Shown one piece after another: positions 1 through 8,260 of a DNA stretch of 44,100 bases. Under the pieces are notes generated by a model. The model was not told the origin of the DNA. It did not search any database and worked only from the letters and a program-made list of their open reading frames with translations. The translations under genes and the position numbers were made by a program. The stretch spans positions 1-44,100 of the forward strand of contig NZ_JACONV010000031.1 in NCBI RefSeq assembly GCF_014358015.1. The letters run 5' to 3'. This stretch comes from Pseudomonas triticifolii (GTDB lineage Bacteria; Pseudomonadota; Gammaproteobacteria; Pseudomonadales; Pseudomonadaceae). Numbering within the stretch: position 1 is the stretch's first letter; each line of letters opens with the position of its first letter.

Positions 1-20
1 GCCGGCAAGCCGCCTCCCAC
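1..20. repeat. REP element, partial (window edge)
   Basis: The first 20 bases contain the reverse complement of GTGGGAGGCGGCTTGCCG. The same core occurs as an inverted pair at 38744-38829 and once at 44071-44090. It lies downstream of the cysS stop codon, a usual position for Pseudomonas REP sequences. The partner arm, if there is one, is outside the window. Confidence 0.75.
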
Positions 21-59
21 GGGGTATGCATTACATCGGTACGCCCATCCGGGATAACG

Positions 60-1442
60 TCAGTCCGCCAGACGCCAGGTCGTGCCGCCCTTGCCGTCTT
101 CCAGCAGCACACCCATGGCCGTGATCTGATCGCGGATGCGATCGGATTCGGCCCAGTCCTTGGCAGCGCGAGCAGCCAGACGCGCCTGGATCAGCGCTTC
201 CACTTCAGCAGCATCGACCCGGCCTTCGGCGCCTGCGCGCAAAAAGTCGTCGGCTTCAAGCTGCAACACGCCCAGTACGCTGGCCAACTGCTTGAGACGT
301 GCCGCAAGGCCCGCCGCCGCAGCCAGATCGGTATCACGCAGACGGTTGATTTCCCGAACCATCTCGAACAGCACCGCACAGGCCTCGGGCGTGCCGAAGT
401 CGTCATTCATCGCCGTAGAGAAACGCTCGACGAATGCCTCACCACCCGCAGGCTCGGCGACCGGCAGGCCTTTGAGCGCATGGTAGAAACGCTCCAGTGC
501 GGCCTTGGACTCGCGCAGGCTGTCTTCGGAATAGTTGATAGCACTTCGATAATGACTCGACACCAGCAGGTAGCGCACCACTTCAGGGTGATACTTCTCC
601 AGCACGTCGCGGATGGTGAAGAAGTTGTTCAAGGACTTGGACATCTTCTCGCCGTTGATGCGAATCATGCCGCAGTGCAACCAGGCATTGGCGTAAGTCT
701 TGCCGGTCGCGGCCTCGCTCTGCGCGATCTCGTTTTCATGGTGCGGGAACTCAAGGTCGCTGCCGCCGCCGTGAATGTCGAACGTGTCACCCAGGCAGCA
801 GGTCGACATCACCGAGCACTCGATATGCCAGCCAGGACGCCCCGGCCCCCAAGGCGAATCCCAGCTCGGCTCGCCCGGTTTGACGCCTTTCCAGAGCACG
901 AAATCCAGCGGATCGTCCTTGGACTCGTCCACTTCGATTCGCGCGCCGATTCGCAGGTCTTCGATTTTCTTGCGCGACAGCTTGCCATAGCCGACGAACT
1001 TGCCGACGCGGTAGTACACGTCGCCGTTACCGGGCGCGTAGGCGTAACCCTTGTCGATCAGGGTCTGGATCATGGCGTGCATGCCGGCGATATGATCGGT
1101 GGCACGCGGCTCCATGTCCGGCTTGAGGATATTGAGGCGAGCCTCATCCTCGTGCATCGCGTCAATCATGCGCGCGGTCAGCGCGTCGAAGGACTCGCCG
1201 TTGTCACGCGCACGGTTGATGATCTTGTCGTCAATGTCGGTGATGTTGCGCACATACGTCAGCTCGTAACCGCTGAACCGCAACCAGCGGGTCACCAGAT
1301 CGAACGCGACCATGCTGCGGCCATGGCCCAGGTGGCAGTAGTCGTACACGGTCATCCCGCACACGTACATGCGCACCTTGTTGCCATCCAGCGGTTTGAA
1401 AACTTCTTTGCTCTTGGTGAGCGTGTTGTAGATGGAGAGCAC
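60..1442 (-). CDS. cysS: Cysteinyl-tRNA synthetase
   Basis: This 460-residue class I aminoacyl-tRNA synthetase charges tRNA-Cys in the cytoplasm. The length matches the bacterial family (about 460). The HIGH-type signature is HLGHGRS near residue 37, and the KMSKS loop is GEKMSKSLNN near residue 268. Cys28 in YVCGMTVYD, a cysteine in WHIECSVM and the HHENE motif supply the Cys/Cys/His/Glu zinc site that discriminates cysteine. The C-terminal helical and anticodon-binding part is complete. The gene starts 9 nt after the glnS stop on the same strand, so the two synthetase genes are probably co-transcribed. No terminator is visible downstream inside the window, only a REP sequence. Confidence 0.98.
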   Translation of the reverse strand: MLSIYNTLTKSKEVFKPLDGNKVRMYVCGMTVYDYCHLGHGRSMVAFDLVTRWLRFSGYELTYVRNITDIDDKIINRARDNGESFDALTARMIDAMHEDEARLNILKPDMEPRATDHIAGMHAMIQTLIDKGYAYAPGNGDVYYRVGKFVGYGKLSRKKIEDLRIGARIEVDESKDDPLDFVLWKGVKPGEPSWDSPWGPGRPGWHIECSVMSTCCLGDTFDIHGGGSDLEFPHHENEIAQSEAATGKTYANAWLHCGMIRINGEKMSKSLNNFFTIRDVLEKYHPEVVRYLLVSSHYRSAINYSEDSLRESKAALERFYHALKGLPVAEPAGGEAFVERFSTAMNDDFGTPEACAVLFEMVREINRLRDTDLAAAAGLAARLKQLASVLGVLQLEADDFLRAGAEGRVDAAEVEALIQARLAARAAKDWAESDRIRDQITAMGVLLEDGKGGTTWRLAD

Positions 1443-1451
1443 TGTCCTACC

Positions 1452-3146
1452 TCAGGTCCAGGAATCGCGCAGTGTCACTGTGCGGTTGAAGACCGGACGA
1501 CCAGGTTTTGTATCCTTGATGTCGGCGCAGAAGTAACCTTCACGCTCGAACTGGAACCTGTCTTCCGGCTGTGCGTTAGCCAGCGAGGGTTCCGCACGAC
1601 AACCGGTCAGCACCTGCAGAGAATCAGGGTTGATGTTTTCCAGGAAAGTAGCGCCATCTTCAGCCTTGTCAGGCGAAGGCGAGCGGAACAGGCGGTCGTA
1701 CAGGCGTACTTCGCACTCCACGCTTGCATCGGCCGGTACCCAGTGAATAACGCCCTTGACCTTGCGACCCTCCGGGTTCTTGCCCAGGGTGTCAGGGTCG
1801 TAAGAGCAACGCAGCTCGACGATATTGCCTTCCGCATCCTTGATGGCTTCGTCGGCGCGGATCACGTAGCTGCCACGCAGGCGCACTTCGCCGTTGGGCT
1901 CAAGGCGCTTGTAGCCTTTTGGCGGCTCTTCCATGTAGTCGTCGCGGTCGATGTAGATCTCGCGCGCGAACGGCAACTGGCGCACGCCCAGGTCTTCCTT
2001 GGGGTGACGCGGCAGTTCAAGGTTTTCGACCTGACCTTCCGGGTAATTGGTGATCACGACCTTCAGCGGACGCAGGACGCACATGGCGCGCGGCGCATTG
2101 CGGTCCAGGTCATCGCGAATACTGAATTCGAGCATGCCGAAATCGACCACGCCGTCGGAACGGTTGGTACCGACCATTTCGCAGAAATTGCGAATCGAGG
2201 CTGGCGTATAACCACGACGGCGGAAGCCCGACAACGTGGACATGCGCGGATCGTCCCAGCCACTGACGTGCTTCTCGTCGACCAGTTGCTTGAGCTTGCG
2301 CTTGCTGGTCACGGTGTAGCTCAGGTTCAGGCGGGAGAACTCGTACTGACGCGGTTTGCACGGCACCGGCAGGTTGTCCAGGAACCAGTCATACAGCGGG
2401 CGATGGCTTTCGAATTCCAGGGTGCAGATCGAATGGGTGATGCCTTCGATGGCGTCCGACTGACCATGAGTGAAGTCATAGATCGGGTAAATGCACCATT
2501 TGTCACCGGTCTGGTGATGGTGTGCATGGCGAATGCGATACAGAATCGGGTCGCGCAGGTTCATGTTTGGCGACGCCATGTCGATCTTGGCGCGCAACAC
2601 GCGAGCGCCGTCCTCGAACTCACCGGCCTTCATGCGGGCGAACAGGTCAAGGTTTTCCTCGACGCTGCGCTCACGAAACGGGCTGTTCTTGCCAGGCTCG
2701 GTCAGGGTGCCACGGTATTCGCGGGCCTGCTCGGGGGTCAGATCGTCCACGTAGGCCTTGCCGGACTTGATCAGCTCGACAGCCCAGTCATGCAGCTGAT
2801 CGAAGTATTGCGAGGCGTAACGCACTTCGCCTGCCCACTCGAAACCCAGCCATTTGACATCGCTCATGATGGCGTCGATGTATTCCTGGTCTTCCTTGGC
2901 CGGGTTGGTGTCGTCGAAACGCAGGTGCGTCGCGCCGCCAAACTCATTGGCCAGGCCGAAGTTCACACAGATCGATTTGGCGTGACCGATGTGCAGGTAG
3001 CCGTTGGGCTCCGGCGGAAAGCGGGTCACGATCCGGGTGTGCTTGCCTGAGTCCAGGTCAGCCTGCACGATCGGGCGCAGGAAGTTGGTCGGTACGACAG
3101 GGCCTGCCTTTGAATTCGCAGCGGGTTCTGGAGTGGGCTTGCTCAT
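1452..3146 (-). CDS. glnS: Glutaminyl-tRNA synthetase
   Basis: The protein attaches glutamine to tRNA-Gln. It has the class Ib Rossmann core with PPEPNGYLHIGHAKS as its HIGH motif, a VTSKRKL version of the KMSKS loop (VMSKRKL in E. coli), and the C-terminal beta-barrel anticodon domains. I chose the ATG at 3146 (MSKPTPEP, 564 aa) because AAGGA lies 5 nt upstream. The in-frame ATG at 3161 has no Shine-Dalgarno sequence, and Pseudomonas homologues as I remember them begin MSKPT. The low-complexity linker at residues 5-20 precedes the conserved NFLRPIVQADL segment. It is followed by cysS after 9 nt. Confidence 0.97.
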   Translation of the reverse strand: MSKPTPEPAANSKAGPVVPTNFLRPIVQADLDSGKHTRIVTRFPPEPNGYLHIGHAKSICVNFGLANEFGGATHLRFDDTNPAKEDQEYIDAIMSDVKWLGFEWAGEVRYASQYFDQLHDWAVELIKSGKAYVDDLTPEQAREYRGTLTEPGKNSPFRERSVEENLDLFARMKAGEFEDGARVLRAKIDMASPNMNLRDPILYRIRHAHHHQTGDKWCIYPIYDFTHGQSDAIEGITHSICTLEFESHRPLYDWFLDNLPVPCKPRQYEFSRLNLSYTVTSKRKLKQLVDEKHVSGWDDPRMSTLSGFRRRGYTPASIRNFCEMVGTNRSDGVVDFGMLEFSIRDDLDRNAPRAMCVLRPLKVVITNYPEGQVENLELPRHPKEDLGVRQLPFAREIYIDRDDYMEEPPKGYKRLEPNGEVRLRGSYVIRADEAIKDAEGNIVELRCSYDPDTLGKNPEGRKVKGVIHWVPADASVECEVRLYDRLFRSPSPDKAEDGATFLENINPDSLQVLTGCRAEPSLANAQPEDRFQFEREGYFCADIKDTKPGRPVFNRTVTLRDSWT

Positions 3147-3204
3147 AGGATCCTTGGACATAGCGAGTGCGCGGCCGGGGTAGGCCGACTAAATCAAAGC
3201 GCTT

Positions 3205-3235
3205 ATCATAGCCGAAGCTGTCAAGTCCCTGACAA
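3205..3235 (-). promoter_or_regulatory. Candidate glnS promoter
   Basis: On the minus strand there is a TATGAT -10 (3210-3205), preceded by GGC, and a TTGTCA -35 (3235-3230). The 19-nt spacer is longer than ideal. A TTGACA at 3224-3219 is too close to this -10 to pair with it. The position, about 60 nt upstream of the glnS start and divergent from ppiB, is sensible. Confidence 0.35.
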
Positions 3236-3355
3236 CAGAGTGCAAGGTTGCAGGCAGAAAAGCGGCAAAAAGCGCGAAAAATGTAACCTCGTCTGTAAAC
3301 TGCGCGTCAGGGTGATATTGCGCCCCTTCATGAACGCCAAGAGAGCGACTTCGAT

Positions 3356-3859
3356 ATGTCCAAAGTAAAACTGACTACCAACCACGGCGACATCGTTCTG
3401 CAATTGAACGCAGAAAAAGCTCCGCTGACCGTCGCCAACTTCATCGAATACGTCAACGCCGGCCATTATGAAAACACCGTATTTCACCGTGTGATCGGCA
3501 ACTTCATGATCCAGGGTGGCGGTTTCGAGCCAGGCATGAAGGAAAAGAAAGACAAGCGTCCAAGCATCCAGAACGAAGCCGACAACGGCCTGCCGAACAA
3601 GAAGTACACCGTGGCCATGGCTCGCACCATGGAGCCGCATTCGGCATCCGCCCAGTTCTTCATCAACGTGGCTGACAACGCTTTCCTGAACCACAGCGCC
3701 AAGACCACTCAGGGCTGGGGCTACGCGGTATTTGCCGAAGTGATCGAAGGCACTGACGTCGTCGACAAGATCAAAGGTGTTGCGACCAGCAGCAAGGCCG
3801 GTCATCAGGACGTTCCGGTCGAAGACGTGATCATCGAAAAAGCAGAGATCGTTGAGTGA
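3356..3859 (+). CDS. ppiB: Peptidyl-prolyl cis-trans isomerase B (cyclophilin)
   Basis: This 167-residue single-domain cyclophilin catalyses cis-trans isomerisation of X-Pro bonds. There is no signal peptide, so it is the cytoplasmic PpiB type and not periplasmic PpiA. Family motifs are present: FHRVIGNFMIQGG with the catalytic Arg near residue 47, then SASAQFFIN and the WGYAVFAEVIEG strand. The start at 3356 follows an AAGAGAG ribosome-binding site. Its stop overlaps the GTG start of lpxH by 4 nt (GTGA), so the two are translationally coupled. Confidence 0.97.
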   Translation: MSKVKLTTNHGDIVLQLNAEKAPLTVANFIEYVNAGHYENTVFHRVIGNFMIQGGGFEPGMKEKKDKRPSIQNEADNGLPNKKYTVAMARTMEPHSASAQFFINVADNAFLNHSAKTTQGWGYAVFAEVIEGTDVVDKIKGVATSSKAGHQDVPVEDVIIEKAEIVE

Positions 3860-4632
3860 TACTGCTGATCTCCGATCTGCATCTTGAGCAAGAACGCCCG
3901 GACATTACCCGGGCGTTTCTGGATCTGCTCGCAGGCAGGGCTCGCACCGCCGAGTCGCTGTATATCCTCGGGGATTTTTTCGAAGTCTGGATCGGTGACG
4001 ACGCCATGTCGCCGTTCCAGCTTTCGATCTGCAAGGCCCTGCGCGAACTGAGCGACAGTGGCACGCAAATTTTTCTGATGCACGGCAACCGCGACTTCAT
4101 GATCGGCAAGGGTTTCTGCAAGGCCGCAGGCTGCACGCTGCTGAGCGACCCGACCGTGGTGCAGTTGAACGGTGAGCCGGTGCTGTTGATGCACGGCGAC
4201 AGCCTGTGCACACGTGATGAGGGCTACATCAGGATGCGCCGATACCTGCGCCATCCCTTGACCCTCTTCATTTTGCGTCATCTGCCCCTGGGCACTCGTC
4301 ACAAGCTGGCGCGCAAGCTACGCAACGAAAGCCGCGCCAAAACCAGCCTGAAGGCCAACGACATCGTTGACGTGACCCCCGAAGAAGTGCCGCGCATCAT
4401 GCAGCAGTTCGGCGTACATACGCTGGTCCACGGCCACACGCATCGTCCTGCGATTCACAAATTGCAGATCGGCGACGTCGCCGCCAGGCGTATCGTGCTG
4501 GGTGACTGGGATCGCCAGGGCTGGGCGTTGCAGGTGGATGAACAGGGGTTCAACCTGGGTTCGTTCGATTTTGTGCCGCAAGAGCAACGCACGCTGGCCC
4601 TGCCCTCTTCGCAGCAACCCGCTTCACGCTGA
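3856..4632 (+). CDS. lpxH: UDP-2,3-diacylglucosamine diphosphatase
   Basis: LpxH hydrolyses UDP-2,3-diacyl-GlcN to lipid X and UMP at the inner face of the inner membrane, the fourth step of lipid A synthesis. The 258-residue protein is a calcineurin-type metallophosphoesterase. Metal-binding motifs are SDLHL (Asp7, His9), LGDFFEVW (Asp40), HGNRD (Asn78, Arg79) and the C-terminal HGHTHRP. The start codon is GTG, inside the ppiB stop region (GTGA overlap), so translation probably depends on ppiB ribosomes. About 20 C-terminal residues extend past the usual end of the domain and show no motif. Confidence 0.96.
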   Translation: MILLISDLHLEQERPDITRAFLDLLAGRARTAESLYILGDFFEVWIGDDAMSPFQLSICKALRELSDSGTQIFLMHGNRDFMIGKGFCKAAGCTLLSDPTVVQLNGEPVLLMHGDSLCTRDEGYIRMRRYLRHPLTLFILRHLPLGTRHKLARKLRNESRAKTSLKANDIVDVTPEEVPRIMQQFGVHTLVHGHTHRPAIHKLQIGDVAARRIVLGDWDRQGWALQVDEQGFNLGSFDFVPQEQRTLALPSSQQPASR

Positions 4633-4655
4633 TCGCGCCGACCCCTGAGGCGCCC

Positions 4656-4703
4656 TTTCAGCGTCTGAAATGACGCCATCGCCGGCACGCCGGCTTGCGC
4701 GGG
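4656..4703. repeat. Decayed REP-like sequence with small hairpin
   Basis: The 92-nt gap between convergent lpxH and emrB holds a perfect 6-bp hairpin (TTTCAG-cgt-CTGAAA, 4656-4670). It is followed by GACGCCATCGCCGGC, which matches the inner flank and part of the core of the REP pair at 38800-38815. The remainder has diverged. No U-tract is present, so this is not a clear terminator. Confidence 0.4.
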
Positions 4704-4724
4704 ATTTATCCAGTGAGCCTGGCA

Positions 4725-6263
4725 TCAATGCCCTCCCCCCGCCGCTGGCCCCGCCTTAGCGGCAAAGGGTGGTTTGGCAAACCAGACCAGCAGGATCAAC
4801 CCGGCAAACAGCCAGCTCAGCATGTAAAAGTAATCCACAGTGGACATCATGTACGCCTGGCCGTTGAGCACCTGTTCCAGCTGCGCATAGGCCTGCGGGC
4901 CGGCACCTCCCAGCGTATCGAGGGCATGGCGCGTGGTCGGGTCGTAGGTGCTGATGTTCTCGCTCAGGTAGGCATGGTGCTGCTCGGCACGGCGAATCCA
5001 GATCCAGGTGGTCAGCGATGCCGCAAAGCTGCCGCCCAAAGTACGCAGGAACGTGGCAAGACCCGAGCCATCGGCGATCTGATTGGGGGGCAGGTCCGAC
5101 AACAGAATGCTCAACGTCGGCATGAAAAACAGCGCCACGCCGATCCCCATGAACAACTGCACCATGGCCACATGCTCGAAATCCACCTGACTGTTGAAGT
5201 TGGCGCGCATGAGGCAGCTCAGCCCCATGGCCAGGAACGCCAGACTGGCGAGCAGACGCAAATCGAATTTGTGCGCGTATTTGCCGACGAAGGGCGACAT
5301 CAGGACCGGCAGTATACCGATCGGCGCCAGTGCCAGCCCGGCCCAGGTCGCGGTGTAACCCATCTGGGTCTGCAACCACTGTGGCAAGAGCAGATTGACG
5401 CCGAAAAAGGCGGAATACCCGCCAATCATCGCCAACGTACCCACCCTGAAATTGCGATAGGCAAACAAGCGCAGATTGACGATGGGATGCTTGTCGGTCA
5501 GCTCCCAGATCACGAACACGGCCAGCGCCACCAGCGAAATCAGCGAACCGATCACGATGAAATTCGACTCGAACCAGTCCAGGTTATTGCCCTTGTCCAG
5601 CACAATCTGCAAGGCACCGACGCCGATGATCAACGAGATAAGCCCTACATAGTCCAGCGGCTGCTGCTGGGTGTTGACGGGGCGCTTGGCCATCTGCATC
5701 CGCACCACGAAGGCCGCAAACAGTCCGATGGGAATATTGATGAAGAAAATCCACGGCCAGCTATAACTGTCGGTAATCCAGCCCCCCAGAATCGGCCCGA
5801 CAATGGGCGCAACCACCGTGACCATCGCCAACAGGGCCAATGCCATACCCCGCTTTGCAGGCGGGTAGACCGCCAGCAACAGCGTCTGGCTCATCGGATA
5901 AAGAGGCCCGGCAACAATGCCCTGCAACGCCCGAAAGCCCACCAGCTCGGGCATTGACGTGGAAATGCCGCACAGAAAAGAGGCCAGCACGAAAAGCAGG
6001 GTCGCCCACAAAAATAATTTGACCTCGCCGAAGCGGCGGCTCAGCCAGCCGGTCAGTGGCAGCGCGATGGCGTTACTGACCGCAAACGAGGTGATGACCC
6101 AGGTACTCTGCTCCGAGCTGACGCCCAGGTTGCCTGCGATGGTCGGCAGGGCGACGTTGGCGATGGTGGTGTCCAGCACCTGCATGAATGTCGCCAGCGA
6201 CAGACCGATGGTGCAGAGCAACAGGCTGGGCGGCGTGAAAGAAGCGGGGGCGTTGGTGCTCAT
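4725..6263 (-). CDS. emrB: EmrB/QacA-type MFS multidrug exporter (DHA2, 14 TM)
   Basis: The product is a 512-residue proton-driven drug antiporter of the DHA2 family, expected to work with the adaptor encoded just upstream. It has 14 hydrophobic segments. DHA2 motifs visible are LDTTIANVALPTIAGNLG in TM1, a motif A loop GWLSRRFG after TM2 and the antiporter motif C region GPILGGWI in TM5. The length matches E. coli EmrB (512). AGGGAT precedes the ATG at 6263. The gap to the emrA stop is 63 nt, so marR-emrA-emrB reads as one operon. Substrates cannot be told from sequence. No outer-membrane TolC-type gene is included. Confidence 0.93.
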   Translation of the reverse strand: MSTNAPASFTPPSLLLCTIGLSLATFMQVLDTTIANVALPTIAGNLGVSSEQSTWVITSFAVSNAIALPLTGWLSRRFGEVKLFLWATLLFVLASFLCGISTSMPELVGFRALQGIVAGPLYPMSQTLLLAVYPPAKRGMALALLAMVTVVAPIVGPILGGWITDSYSWPWIFFINIPIGLFAAFVVRMQMAKRPVNTQQQPLDYVGLISLIIGVGALQIVLDKGNNLDWFESNFIVIGSLISLVALAVFVIWELTDKHPIVNLRLFAYRNFRVGTLAMIGGYSAFFGVNLLLPQWLQTQMGYTATWAGLALAPIGILPVLMSPFVGKYAHKFDLRLLASLAFLAMGLSCLMRANFNSQVDFEHVAMVQLFMGIGVALFFMPTLSILLSDLPPNQIADGSGLATFLRTLGGSFAASLTTWIWIRRAEQHHAYLSENISTYDPTTRHALDTLGGAGPQAYAQLEQVLNGQAYMMSTVDYFYMLSWLFAGLILLVWFAKPPFAAKAGPAAGGGH

Positions 6264-6326
6264 CGCGAATCCCTGAAAACGTAGGCGACACCCCGGCCGA
6301 GCGGCCGGGGCTTGCGAATGGGCTGA

Positions 6327-7544
6327 TCAGCGCTGGGCGGCTTTGGTTTTGTCGCTGGCGGCGCTGTTTTCATGGATCAGGCGCGCGATCAAGGCATCGG
6401 CATCGGCCAGCTGTTCCTTGTAGACCTGGGTGCTGAACGCCGCCTGCTTGGGCGGCTGTTGCGCCAGGACCGGGCCGCTCTGGTCATGCAGATTGACCTC
6501 GACGGTGGTTGACAGCCCGATCCTCAAGGGATGTTTCGCCAGTTCTTCAGGGTTGATATGAACCCGCACCGGCACTCGCTGAACGATCTTGATCCAGTTG
6601 CCGGTCGCGTTCTGGGCGGGCAACAGTGCAAACGCACTGCCGGTTCCGGCACCCAGGCTGTCGATGGTGCCGCTGTACTTCACATCGCTGCCGTACAGGT
6701 CGGAGCTGATCTCGACCGGCTGACCGATACGCATCTTGCCCAGCTGGGTTTCCTTGAAATTGGCGTCGATCCACAGCTGATCCAGCGGGATCACCGCCAT
6801 GGTCGCCGTACCCGGCTGAACGCGCTGACCCAGTTGCACGCTACGCTTGGCGACGTAGCCGGTGACCGGTGCGACCAGCGTGGTTCGTTCGTTGGCCAGG
6901 TAAGCCTGACGCAGCTGCGCGGCAGCTGATTTCACATCTGGATGGGAGGACACCACGGTGTCATCCACCAGCGCCACACTGGTGCTCAACTGTTGCTGGA
7001 TATTGTTAAGAGCACTCTGCGCGCTGGTCAGATCGTCCCGCGCGTGGGACAGCTCTTCCTGAGAAATCGCGCCGCCCGCCGCCAGACTGCGACGACGACT
7101 GTAATTGTCCTGCGCCGTCTGCACAGCCGCACGCTGCGCGGCCAGTTGCGCTTTCATGCCATCGACATTGCTGTACAGGCCGCGAACCTGGCGCACAACC
7201 TTGCCCAGATTGGCCTCGGCGCTTTGCAGTCCGACTTCGGCATCGCTGGGGTCGAAACGCAGCAATACCTGGCCCTCTCGAACCAGATCACCATCGTCGG
7301 CGGCAATGCTGATGACGGTGCCAGTGACCAGCGGCGTGATTTCAACCACGTTGCCGTTCACGTAGGCATCGTCGGTCTCCTCGCTCCATTGACCATACAG
7401 CTCATGCCATGCCCAGACCGCAAGGCCACACAGCACAACGACGATGGCAAGACCGATCAGCAGAAACTTGCGCTTGCCGGACTTCGGATCTTTGGGGTCT
7501 TTCTGTTCTGGGGCAGATGTGTGTTCAGCGGCGGCAGTGGCCAT
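6327..7544 (-). CDS. emrA: EmrA/HlyD-type membrane fusion protein
   Basis: This is the periplasmic adaptor that links the EmrB-type carrier to an outer-membrane channel. A charged cytoplasmic tail is followed by one TM helix (about residues 25-47, LLIGLAIVVVLCGLAVWAW), the first half of a biotinyl-lipoyl domain beginning near TDDAYVNGNVVEITP, a long alpha-helical hairpin (about residues 95-200), the second lipoyl half (VAPVTGYVAKRSVQLG) and a beta-barrel domain. I use the ATG at 7544 (MATAAAEH, 405 aa) because AAGGTAAT lies just upstream. An in-frame upstream ATG at 7580 would add 12 residues without a clear ribosome-binding site. Confidence 0.93.
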   Translation of the reverse strand: MATAAAEHTSAPEQKDPKDPKSGKRKFLLIGLAIVVVLCGLAVWAWHELYGQWSEETDDAYVNGNVVEITPLVTGTVISIAADDGDLVREGQVLLRFDPSDAEVGLQSAEANLGKVVRQVRGLYSNVDGMKAQLAAQRAAVQTAQDNYSRRRSLAAGGAISQEELSHARDDLTSAQSALNNIQQQLSTSVALVDDTVVSSHPDVKSAAAQLRQAYLANERTTLVAPVTGYVAKRSVQLGQRVQPGTATMAVIPLDQLWIDANFKETQLGKMRIGQPVEISSDLYGSDVKYSGTIDSLGAGTGSAFALLPAQNATGNWIKIVQRVPVRVHINPEELAKHPLRIGLSTTVEVNLHDQSGPVLAQQPPKQAAFSTQVYKEQLADADALIARLIHENSAASDKTKAAQR

Positions 7545-7614
7545 GACGATTACCTTGTAGTCTGCGAAACAGTTGAGCAATCGGCCAAACCGGCCGTCCG
7601 CAACGTCCTGTTAT

Positions 7615-8103
7615 TCATCGTGTGCCTTTGGCGTTAAAGCTCAGGCGAGTCAGGGTGATGTGGTCATCGGCAGCGACCAGCACTTTGGTCAGGATTCGGC
7701 GCAGGGTCTCCACTTCTTCACTGTCCAGGGCCGCAAAGGTGTCGTTCATGGCATCCGCGCCGATCTGCGGAAGCAGGTCTGACAATGTCTGCCCTTGCGG
7801 CGTCAGCGCGACATGGACCTGTCGGCGATCGGTTGCGGATCGGGTACGCACGATCAACGCCTTCTGCTCCAGACGATCCAGCATGCGGGTCATCGAACCA
7901 CTGTCCAGCGACAGGTGCCGACACAACTCCACCGGCGTGTCGGTCGAAAACTGGGCAATCACGATCAACACCTTGAACTGCGCAAACGTGACGTCATAAG
8001 GCAGCAGGTACTTGTCCAGCATGCGGTCTTTCAGCGCATTGGTACGGCCGACAAGCAGCCCGATCAGGCTGGAATCGAAATTGTCAGGGCTGAAATGTTT
8101 CAA
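7615..8103 (-). CDS. MarR-family repressor of the emrAB operon
   Basis: This 162-residue MarR winged-helix regulator has a recognition-helix region around LCRHLSLDSGSMTRMLDRLE and the wing DRRQVHVALT. I chose the TTG start at 8103 (MKHFSPDNF) because GGGTGA lies 4 nt upstream and homologues I remember begin MKHF. A TTG at 8115 adds four residues but has no ribosome-binding site. It is the first gene of the operon, and its promoter is occupied by two copies of a near-palindrome. The likely role is autorepression and repression of emrAB, relieved by a small-molecule ligand. The ligand is unknown. Confidence 0.9.
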   Translation of the reverse strand: MKHFSPDNFDSSLIGLLVGRTNALKDRMLDKYLLPYDVTFAQFKVLIVIAQFSTDTPVELCRHLSLDSGSMTRMLDRLEQKALIVRTRSATDRRQVHVALTPQGQTLSDLLPQIGADAMNDTFAALDSEEVETLRRILTKVLVAADDHITLTRLSFNAKGTR

Positions 8104-8118
8104 AGAGTCACCCAAAAT

Positions 8119-8160
8119 GCTGCTTAGGCAGTGATTACAAAATATTACTGCCTAAGCAGC
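8119..8160. promoter_or_regulatory. Duplicated MarR operator (14-bp perfect inverted repeat)
   Basis: GCTGCTTAGGCAGT (8119-8132) and its exact reverse complement (8147-8160) flank a 14-nt AT-rich spacer. Each arm is itself a near-palindrome (TGCTTAGGCA, 8 of 10 positions symmetric), as expected for two MarR dimer sites. One arm fills the spacer of the marR promoter. The other covers the start of the transcript. Confidence 0.75.
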
Positions 8161-8169
8161 CATTGTCAA
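8142..8169 (-). promoter_or_regulatory. marR-emrAB promoter
   Basis: On the minus strand a perfect TTGACA -35 (8169-8164) is separated by 16 nt from TAATAT (8147-8142). The predicted transcript starts near 8135, about 30 nt upstream of the TTG start. The spacer contains one whole operator arm, so repressor binding would exclude RNA polymerase. Confidence 0.7.
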
Positions 8170-8201
8170 CGCATTTGTTAGCTTGCTTTCTAAATAGGCA
8201 T

Positions 8202-8236
8202 AAAAAAACGACCGCTGGTTGGGCGGCCGTTTTTTG
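8202..8236 (-). terminator. Rho-independent terminator, miaE
   Basis: A GC-rich stem pairs CGGCCGC with GCGGTCG (one G-T pair), with a run of T on both sides (TTTTTTT on the minus strand, TTTTTT on the plus strand). It sits 25 nt past the miaE stop and separates miaE from the marR promoter. Confidence 0.85.
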
Positions 8237-8260
8237 TCGTGCTGCACATCTATATCTATA

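Noticed and set aside
480..3050. Long plus-strand open frame (856 codons) opposite cysS and glnS
   Set aside because: It is the antisense of two certain synthetase genes, has no ribosome-binding site or domain, and its His/Val/Gln-rich composition is typical of a shadow frame in GC-rich DNA.
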